From: Psococerastis gibbosa
Lineage: Eukaryota; Arthropoda; Insecta; Psocodea; Psocidae
Direction: 5' to 3'
Length of the DNA stretch: 64,000 nt
NCBI GenBank assembly: GCA_963971405.1
Contig: OZ020487.1
Location: 36,739,039-36,803,038 of the forward strand
Below, piece by piece: positions 56,518 through 64,000 of the stretch (position 1 is the first letter of the stretch; each line of letters opens with the position of its first letter). Under the pieces are notes generated by a model that saw nothing but the letters and a program-made list of their open reading frames with translations, searched no databases and had not been told where the DNA came from. The position numbers were made by a program, and so were the translations under genes.

Positions 56518-56700
56518 GGATACAGGGAGGCAGGTTCCTCCCCCTGGATCCACCCCATGGACGGAGACAGGGGGCCGGATATCCCCCCCCCCTCAAAAAA
56601 AATTCAGTAAATCCATTTTATAAGTTAATTTTTATAACGCTCTGATTTAATCGATACTACATAGGTTTTTCCTATTTTGACCCACAGCTACCCCCCAATC
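56518..56700 (-). repeat. Poly-G element fragment, minus orientation
   Basis: Two GGACGGA(T/G)ACAGGG ends, a C run, then the complement of the AGAGCGTAATAAATTAACTT block. A similar fragment is at 56270-56400. Confidence 0.5.
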
Positions 56701-57129
56701 CACCAACACCGGCATTCGAATTTTTAAATCTCATAGCCTACTTATTATGCTTACACGATGTGAATATTCTGTGTGCTATCATCGATGAAAAAAATATTGC
56801 AGTGTAGTAGGCCAATGCTGTTGATTTAGGGATGTCAATATCAATAAGCCTAATAATTTCTAGACATTTTGCAGTACGTGTGATTTGCAAGAAAGCCAAG
56901 AAATCCGCCCAAATGGGAAATAAAAACACCCTTTTCCTCTGTAAATTTGCCTTATAGTGTTTCGCTATTTTTATTCACTATATCAAAACTTAGGTTCTGC
57001 AGGACTAGGCCTACTTAGGCTGCTGGAATTATCAGCTTCCTAAAATAATTTTAAACTTGACTAACTAAAAAATGCCTTGAGGTTGAAACAATAATAATAA
57101 TAATTAGTATTAAAATTATACAAGATAAT

Positions 57130-57437
57130 CAAGGCCGTAGCCAGGATTTTTTTTTGGGGGGGGGGTTAAAATTTCATTGGGTATTACATACTGGTTTTTC
57201 TGTTTCCTCTCAAAATCCGATTCTATCTAGTGTCAAGCCATTTCATTTCGGGGCAGGGACGGTTTCAGAAAACGTTTTCGGGGGGGGGGGGGCAAAAAAT
57301 ATCGCGTTTCCCTTACTAGAGTAATAAGTTCTCTTAATTTCCTTCAAAAGTCCATTCTAACTAGAATAATGCTATTTCTCTCGAGGGGGGGGGCGCCCGC
57401 CCCCGCCCCCAAGGATCTCCCCTTGGCTACGGCCTTG
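57130..57437. mobile_element. CAAGGCCGTAGCC-family hAT MITE
   Basis: 308 bp, ends CAAGGCCGTAGCCAGGA…TTGGCTACGGCCTTG. Flanks AAGATAAT and AGGATAAT match in 7 of 8 bases, as expected for an ageing 8-bp duplication. Three poly-G runs inside. Confidence 0.82.
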
Positions 57438-57439
57438 AG

Positions 57440-59185
57440 GATAATTGAAAGTGTGCAATTTGTTAACATAATGATTAAGAAAACTGAAATCAACCCATAA
57501 ATGTTGCCTCAACTAATGACCAAACCATGCGAACACTTACTTGTGAAAAGCAATATTTTCCCCCGTTTCTCGACATATCTTGAACCTATTAGTGCATTTA
57601 TAAGCAGAGCAAGATATGACCATTATGTCAAACCAAATAAAAACTCAATAAATGGGTAAATAGATTAAATAACAGGCAATGAAATACGTCTAAATCGCAT
57701 TGAAGGCAATGGAGTCAACCACTTCTTGCCATAATAACCCTTTTTGTCACGTGACCAAAAGTGAAGACATTTGTGCAGCATGGACTAGGGGCCGTGGTAG
57801 CAATCCATGGCCGACTGGCCGCAGTGTTGCCACTTGCCAGTAAAATATTTCATCAATCCGCCACTAGGGGACCGGCAACCCGCCCTATTCCCATTCCGCC
57901 CAAATTTAAAATCTATGCCAAGAAGTGGAGGATCGAGACGGGGCGGTCACCCCCCCCCCCCCCCCGTGACTACGGGGGTGGCTTGATAATGGCAGATTTT
58001 TCTTAGATTTCCATTTATTTTGGAAAAAAATAACAATTTAAATATAATATAGGGTACAGTATATTATAAACTTTAAAAAAAGTTATTTTTTTAATTAAAT
58101 TCACAAAATAATTCCGTTCATTTCTATTATTAGTAAGGTTCACGGACGGCCGACGGGCATTATTTGTAATAGCCAAAAAGCAAGGCTCGTCCCCTATCCC
58201 CCTATGAGAAATTTCTGGATCCACCACTATCCCAGGACACTAAAATCACATGTTTATGGTGATTTTAGAGAATATGTTAAATAATTTTGAATCCCCATTA
58301 CTTTAATAGATGCCTTAAAAATTTTCAATTTCATACATCCTCTGGAATAATAAGGGACAAGATGTGACCTCATTACAAATTAAACATGGGCCGTATTTTG
58401 GAATTGTTCCGCCAATCACTGTGACGCTAAGGTCCGCCATCTTCATTTATAAAAAGTAGATTCTTCCATCGCGCGCTATTAGCTTTCCCGCTGAAATTCA
58501 AAATCTGATAGTGCAGTACTTTTAGGCCTGTGGGATGGCAGTGTCCCCGAGTATTCTACTGCGACTATCATGAATAAGAAAGATATCCCAACAGGGGTTC
58601 AGCCGGTTTTAACCCCCCCCTCCCTTTGAAAAAAATTACTGCCAAAATGGGCAAACCCCCAAAAAATCTTGTCATTAGCCCCCAAAAAAAAATTCCTGGG
58701 TGCGTCATTGCGCTACACTTTGTCTCGCCTTACCCCTGCCCGTAATAATTCTCTGTGCCGGGATTCATTTGATATCTATTAGGTACATTTAATGCTGTCT
58801 AACTACACATCAGCAGAATCGACAATACTGCCATGAGATTGTTTTGTCATTAGAGCAAGTGGGTTGGTACAAAACCACTCTACTTCATGAGATTTTTCAA
58901 TGATGAGCTCTGCAACTGAACGGTTTGCCAAAAAACCATGCACCAGCAGAGGCAAATTTGCTGAAGTAGTAAATGTTTGCACCAACACATTTGTCTCAAT
59001 GACAAAATACTCTGTCGCATCGTTAGTAGAACTGTCAGTTGTACACCTAGCCTATTAGGCCTACCACTGGACTAATCTAACAATCGACTATCGACAGTGG
59101 GATAGCCTACAAATTTAATTTGTAATAATTCCACAAATATACTGTAGTTAAAAGCTCAACCAAGTCATCTCATGATGGTGTTACC
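57440..59185. other. Intergenic, repeat debris
   Basis: Poly-C run at 57950-57965 and 58612-58622. Frames here lack motifs. Confidence 0.4.
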
Positions 59186-59189
59186 ACAA

Positions 59190-59600
59190 ATATGGTTGGA
59201 GGACTGCATGCCTTATTTCAAATTCAGCCACCAAAAGGGTTGGAATTGGACAGAACACGCGTGCGTCGGGTGGTATCCTTGCTCACAAGCCAAGGGAATT
59301 TCAGACATCACCCCGCCCGGATTGGTGCAAGTGGACAATCGCCAATCTTTGCCGATATTGTGAGATTGAGACAGATAGCAGATTCTTGCTGAGGGCCATA
59401 TGATCTGATGGCGCCCAAGCCCCAAGATTTCTTGAGCATCTAGGCTGCGCTGTAGTCCAACCTGCCATCATAGCGAGATTCGCTGAAGGAATAGAATTGA
59501 ACTGGAACTACTGGGGGACCTATAAGACTAAATTGTGGCCTGAGTCCCGACTCCAAGAACATTCATACTACTACCACCAAAAGAGCAGTGACTTTTTTCT
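59190..59600 (+). repeat. Decayed retroelement 3' end
   Basis: Frame near 59230-59310 reads LDRTRVRRVVSLLTSQGNFR then HPARIGASGQSPIF, like the RKLVGLLTGH…HxxRMGLxxSPxC region of non-LTR element C-termini, followed by stops. A GACTCCAAGAACATTCATAC tail follows. Confidence 0.5.
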
Positions 59601-60269
59601 AAATAAATATAATGCTGTTTGCAAATAAATAATTATTTATATGTATATTTATTTAATGTTTCGCTTCCACGAAGACAATAGAGAAACTCTCACCTGCTGA
59701 TGAAACAAAACAAAATTTGAAGAATTAATGGCCTGCAGATTTATTCTAGTTTTGATAGTTTACTTGGTGGTACATTAATTGCTTTCCGGTACTATAAGTA
59801 GACCTAATATCGAACCCAGATTTCAATAGTGCCATAACCCATTTTCGATTTCTTCAGGGTTTGTCACTATTGAAATCATATGTTCGTGCATTCCTAGTAA
59901 CGGATGAACAGAGAATTTAGTGAATATAAATCCATTTCTATGTGTTAATATTGAATGAAACGGTGGGCCACTATATTATTTGAGAACACGGCTCGTTATG
60001 CTTTGTGTGCTTTATCAATTTGGAAACGATTGGAACAAAATATAAACTATTTAAAACGTTAAATGTAAATACATGACGAACGAAAGGTCTAAATAACCTA
60101 CTACGTACTTTCCAATGAAGCTAAAGTTGCCAACAAACGCTTAACGATTAAACTTGAAAGTTTTGAGCTGGAGTTTCCCCCAATAAATTTCTATAAATTC
60201 GTGTTGTATTATCGCTTAGGTTTTCTTGGTGCGCCCACGATATTTATGTGTTATGTGTTACCGCCTACC

Positions 60270-60560
60270 ATGGACGGATATAGAGGGTGGAGGTCAGGGT
60301 GGTATCTGCCCTCCCCTCCCCCCCCCAACATTTGGTAAATCTATTGTAAATTAATTTATTACGCTCTGATTTAATCGAGCCTACATATGTTTTTTCTTAT
60401 TTTGTTTTAACCCACAACTTACTACTTACTTACTTAACGTGTCCGAGCTTAGGACACGTTGTTGTCGCTTGACCCGGTGGTGGAAGGATTGGCCGACGGG
60501 GTAATTCCCGCCGTTACCAGGGACGCCACAACTATCCCCCCCACCCCCCAGCTGGATTCG
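60270..60560 (-). repeat. Poly-G element fragment, minus orientation
   Basis: ATGGACGGATATAGAGGGTG, C run, AATTTATTACGCTCTGATTT, then a GC-rich stretch containing GTGTCCGAGCTTAGGACACG (a short hairpin). Confidence 0.5.
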
Positions 60561-60744
60561 TCACTGCCGCCTACACAACAACCTACATTATTTAAATCTT
60601 ACACAATTCGTTAGTACCACCCTAAGTAAAACACTAAATGCGAAATCAAGTCAAGCAGTTTCAGAATAATGACATATATTGTACGTAGACAAAGGACTTC
60701 GTGATCACTAAGCTATCCCTAAGTGTAAGGAGACAATCTCCTTA

Positions 60745-61128
60745 GGCGCCCATTCCACCGACCGGCTAGGGCTATTTACAAAAACGGTGACGTGGTAGCA
60801 GACATTCAAGACTTAGGTGGCGTTTCCACCGATCTCGCACTGCAGAATGCAAATGACATTGACGGAAATTAGAATTTTTCTTTTTATAGAAATCTATTAA
60901 AATGTTTGTACTTAACATATCCCATGGCGCCATTTTTTAATTTTAGTTTGTTTGTTTGTGATTTTACTGTATGATCATTGATCAATTTTAACTATGGCAT
61001 AGAGAAAAATAAACATTTCCGTCAATTCTGCAATGCGAGGTCGGTGGAAACGCCACCTAAGTATTGAATGTCTGCTACCACGTCACCGTTTTTGTAAATA
61101 GCCCTAGCCGGTCGGTGGAATGGGCGCC
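60745..61128. mobile_element. Composite MITE, full copy, just 3' of the TLDc gene
   Basis: 384 bp, same length as the 13086-13469 copy and nearly identical ends; the centre is in the opposite orientation. TTA at 60742-60744 and 61129-61131. It lies about 180 bp downstream of the TLDc stop codon. Confidence 0.87.
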
Positions 61129-61308
61129 TTACAAATGACAAAGTTGCCCAACAGTTTGATACATTTCATCTCTGAGGCCTTACCATTCAAATATTTGTCA
61201 AGACTATTATTTTGTGAAATGTCTTCTGTGATACTAAGTACAGAGATATTGACTGTCAATGAGTGCCCTGTAACTTGTTTAAAATGTCAAAGCAATGCAA
61301 TGGGTGAT

Positions 61309-61492
61309 TCATTTAGAGAGCAGAGTAAAAACTTCATAATCAGCTACGGAGAAGTTGTAGTCGCCCATCAATAACGTTGACGATGCATCGTCCCCATCGT
61401 ATGAATGAGGAAGATTTGAGTAACTGTCTACATTGTTGTTGCAGTTGTTGGAGATGAGCAGATCAGCTCCGGCACCGAAGATTGGCCCACAC
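61309..61492 (-). CDS. TLDc gene last exon
   Basis: CGPIFGAGADLLISNN through DYEVFTLLSK then TGA. Matches the family ending GPxFGxGxDLxI...NSYSNxGxxY...FxxxExEVF. A 384-bp MITE ends only about 180 bp downstream. Confidence 0.88.
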
Positions 61493-63594
61493 CTGACGAG
61501 AAATATCAACAATTAAGGCGGGGGTTCCACCAACGTCAATAGTGATTGTGATAAAAATGTGTGCTACCACGTCATAAAACATTTACTATCACTATTGACA
61601 CTGGTGGAACCCCGCCTTAATATCACGTAAATGTCGATTTCGAGGAAATTACAAAAATGAAATAGAATATTAATGAGAATAGAAAATAGAGGAATAGAAT
61701 AAAATAAATATAAAATAATATTAATTAATCAAAACATCGCCATTATTACAATTTTAAATGTACAAAAACGTTAATTTCTGGGTGTCTTCATTGCATAACT
61801 ACCGAAGATTATGTAGATAAATTAATAATAAGTGGGCTACTGCATTATTATTAAATAATTATTTTATTTATGATCATGTTCAAGGTATGGATATATATAT
61901 TTTTTTTTTAGATAGAATCCATTTCCTCAATAAATTTTTTTGTTAACAACTCGATTAGAAGGCTTCTCAGTTATAGCTTTTTAATTATTTTATTTTTTAT
62001 GTACTAGCCTATTATTTCAGATAATAACATACTTACTCTCTATGGTAGCAAATAGCGAATGGTTTTTTGACGATGTTAAATTTGGTAGGAGGAACCTCTT
62101 CATTGTTAGCCAGGGTGAAGAGAAATGCTTTTTCCGACGGAATGTAATGACTCTTTGAACCTGTTTTGCCCCAGGGAACGTCGCTGAAACCGCCGCAAAC
62201 TTCGCCGCGAGTACCCTGTCAATAACAATTTGGTTTTCACTGAAAAATTCTTACTTTTTACATTTTAGGCAAACATGCAATCAATGTATCAGAGATCCAT
62301 AAGGGCAAATCGGAAACCCCCCCCCCCCCCTGCGCGTTTTTTGTACAAAGCCGATTTTCAAAGCAAATATCGATCGTACAGAGCCATCAAACTAGCAGAA
62401 ATACTCCTCTACAATTCGAAACTAACATGAGGCGTCTACTAATGCCAAATGAACTCCTTCCTCGGGATTACCATAACATTCGTTATCTGTACAAATCAAA
62501 TTCAATGATTGTGGCCAATCTGGGCTAGAGCAAAATACTCAGAAAGATTTCTTCTGTTTGTCCTGATATTTTTGACAGCTCAACGATTGATATTTCATTA
62601 GATATTTGATTTTTACATAATTTTATGAGATTACTCCCCATCCAATTGCCATAATACTCTACAGTTAAGGAGAAAAGTCCAGTGCAGATCAACGGTACCC
62701 TAATGATTCTGTCATTGCTATTTGAAAGTTAATGTATCCAAAGATTGTAAAACCAATAAAAGATTTCAGTTTTCTGCCTTGTAAATGGGAAAAGCCCCTC
62801 ATAAGTGAAAAAGAACCGGTCCGAGTTTACTCGAACATGCTTTCGAAGTTCGAGTTCCACCTCAATATATTAAAAACCCCTTAAAACTCAATTGCATATT
62901 CTGGAACGAATAGACCAATACATTGTAACAGTAGTAGCAATGACACATGGCACGTTATTTATTGGAGCATGAATATATATAATTTTCCATAATTTCTTCA
63001 AAAAATAATCTTTTGCACAGAACCAAATATGGTTTTGTTACTTTATTGAACACCTAAAACATGCCTGAAGGTAGAAATCATCGATAGAAAAGTTTCGCAG
63101 AATAATGGACAATACAAAAACACGTAGTGGGGGCATTCCAGTTTCTCTTAACATCAGTACACACATCAACTGTTTTCTTTAGGTAGTTTTAGGTCTTTTC
63201 TGCCTGACGTGGGAATGGAAGCATAGCATCTAGGCAATATGTTGTACACAACGCTACGTACTCACCAAGACTAATACAAATGTGGGGGCAACGCCATCGC
63301 AGTGCCTATGGAACGCTTCAGCAGAAAATCCATGGGCGGACGCCCGGAAAACTAACCGCCACGCCTGCTTCGGACTGCCGTACCATGAGTTGAGAACACG
63401 CTGAAACGCGGTTTTATCCTGCGTTAATATTTGTGAGCCTGAGAACAGTTTGAGCGACACGCGCGGCTGCAACCGCACATCTTCGGATCTTTCGCGGAAT
63501 TTATTTGGTAACGCAGCATGTCGATACCTTTCCAAGGACAACTCCATTGGTACGGCCCCCGTCGGTTCCACTTCTTCCGCGAAAACCTGGCTAT
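61309..63594 (-). CDS. TLDc-domain protein, C-terminal part (gene continues past the right edge)
   Basis: Three exons (63266-63594, 62037-62215, 61309-61492) join in phase into 229 complete residues ending in TGA. They form a full TLDc domain: FSGSQILTQDK, then WRLVFRASAHGFSAEAFHRHCDG, then GEVCGGFSDVPWG, FLFTL and FAICYH, then GPIFGAGADLLISNN...NSYSNLPHSY-like motifs and FSVADYEVF. TLDc proteins (OXR1, NCOA7, TBC1D24 and relatives) act in oxidative-stress resistance and V-ATPase regulation. Which member this is cannot be told, because the N-terminal exons lie beyond 64000. The first exon begins in phase 1. Introns are GTGAGT...CAG and GTAAGT...CAG; the second carries a foldback MITE. Confidence 0.9.
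61515..61618. mobile_element. Foldback MITE in the last TLDc intron
   Basis: Palindrome GGCGGGGGTTCCACC…GGTGGAACCCCGCC with TTAA at both ends. The loop contains GTGCTACCACGTCA, complement of the shared core. It lies about 25 bp from the acceptor-side exon 61309-61492, so it is near the splice acceptor. Confidence 0.7.
62037..62215 (-). CDS. TLDc gene exon b
   Basis: GTRGEVCGGFSDVPWG through FAICYHR. Acceptor GACAG, donor GA|GTAAGT in phase 2. Matches the FGGxxxxxW...FLFSL portion of TLDc. Confidence 0.88.
62815..63110 (-). repeat. Interspersed repeat family X copy in the TLDc intron
   Basis: CGGTCCGAGTTTACTCGAAC at the left and CATCGATAGAAAAGTTTCGC at the right are complements of the 3' half of family X. 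Confidence 0.58.
63266..63594 (-). CDS. TLDc gene exon a
   Basis: Acceptor TTTCAG at the upstream end, donor TTG|GTGAGT. Encodes a linker then WRLVFRASAHGFSAEAFH, the first TLDc strand-helix block. Confidence 0.88.
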
Positions 63595-63614
63595 CTGAAA
63601 CAATGAGAGAACCA

Positions 63615-64000
63615 ATACTGTAGAATTCCGATCACCCGAATCAAAGGGACCGAAACCGATGCGGCTATTAAAAAATTCTGAAGATTGGAATTTTTCCTAA
63701 AGAGGGAATAATTTTGACGAAAATGTGCTGTATGTAGTGGGTTTGCCTGGTGTGCCTAGCTGAGGGGGTGCTGCTGTTCCCAAAACTTACTACTTTGGGG
63801 GGGGGGGGGGGGAGGGGGGGCACGGCACGACTCACTATAATATTGAAATAGTAAAATTGTACAAAATGACAACAGTTACGGTATTTTGTGATTACTGAAA
63901 TAAGCGGGTTATCGATTGATACTGATATGTATGGCCAGGTTTTCCTTCAGTCATGTTTTAACTTGACTAGTATGCATTTACGTCAGTTAAATGAGAAGTC
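63615..64000. other. TLDc gene intron, right edge
   Basis: No exon seen; poly-G run at 63798-63820. Confidence 0.5.

Noticed and set aside
1-64000. CRISPR arrays, operons, bacterial-type promoters
   Set aside because: The sequence is eukaryotic, with spliced genes; no regularly spaced short repeats were seen.
1-64000. LTR retrotransposons, endogenous viruses or Polintons
   Set aside because: No long terminal direct repeats, capsid, envelope or integrase signatures were noticed; the reverse transcriptases here are non-LTR type.

Overview
The window is nuclear DNA from an invertebrate animal, most likely an arthropod. It is AT-rich, its genes are split by GT-AG introns, and it is dense in transposon debris. 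The large gene on the minus strand encodes an Argonaute that resembles insect AGO2 (siRNA class). Its PIWI C-terminus looks most like insect, perhaps hemipteran, AGO2 proteins from memory; no database search was possible, so the exact taxon is uncertain. A run of 200 Ns (45549-45748) marks an assembly gap.

Three host-like genes are supported. (1) An AGO2-type Argonaute runs leftward from 45417 to a stop at 29595. Eleven coding exons join in consistent phase to give 867 visible residues covering N, PAZ, MID and PIWI. The DEDH catalytic tetrad and the five MID 5'-phosphate contact residues are all present. The extreme N-terminus is missing, in or beyond the gap. (2) A THAP zinc-finger protein lies on the plus strand (54823-55870, two exons, 134 aa). 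(3) The C-terminal TLDc domain of a gene enters from the right edge (minus strand, 63594-61309, three exons).

The rest is mobile DNA. 1-29.5 kb has no convincing host gene. It holds 3' ends of LINEs, a decayed hAT element with a perfect 8-bp target duplication, many poly-G/poly-C-bearing hAT-like miniature elements, tRNA-derived SINEs, foldback elements and segments with hammerhead-like cores typical of Penelope-like elements. 29.6-45.4 kb is AGO2, whose introns carry several long palindromes, including an 877-bp inverted-repeat mariner, a composite MITE and two other foldbacks. 47.2-54.07 kb is a nest: a TTA-flanked miniature element split by a plus-strand LINE, which is itself split by a minus-strand LINE with an intact 983-aa endonuclease/reverse transcriptase ORF.

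The most distinctive pattern is a set of foldback elements scattered from 12 to 61 kb. They share a short core (GACGTGGTAGCAGACATT or parts of it) and TTA/TAA-type 3-bp flanks, but have very different arms. Several are composites, with a second TIR module placed just inside the core. A second theme is that the gene for the siRNA effector AGO2 itself carries several hairpin-forming repeats in its introns, which could feed the pathway it encodes. That link is inference.
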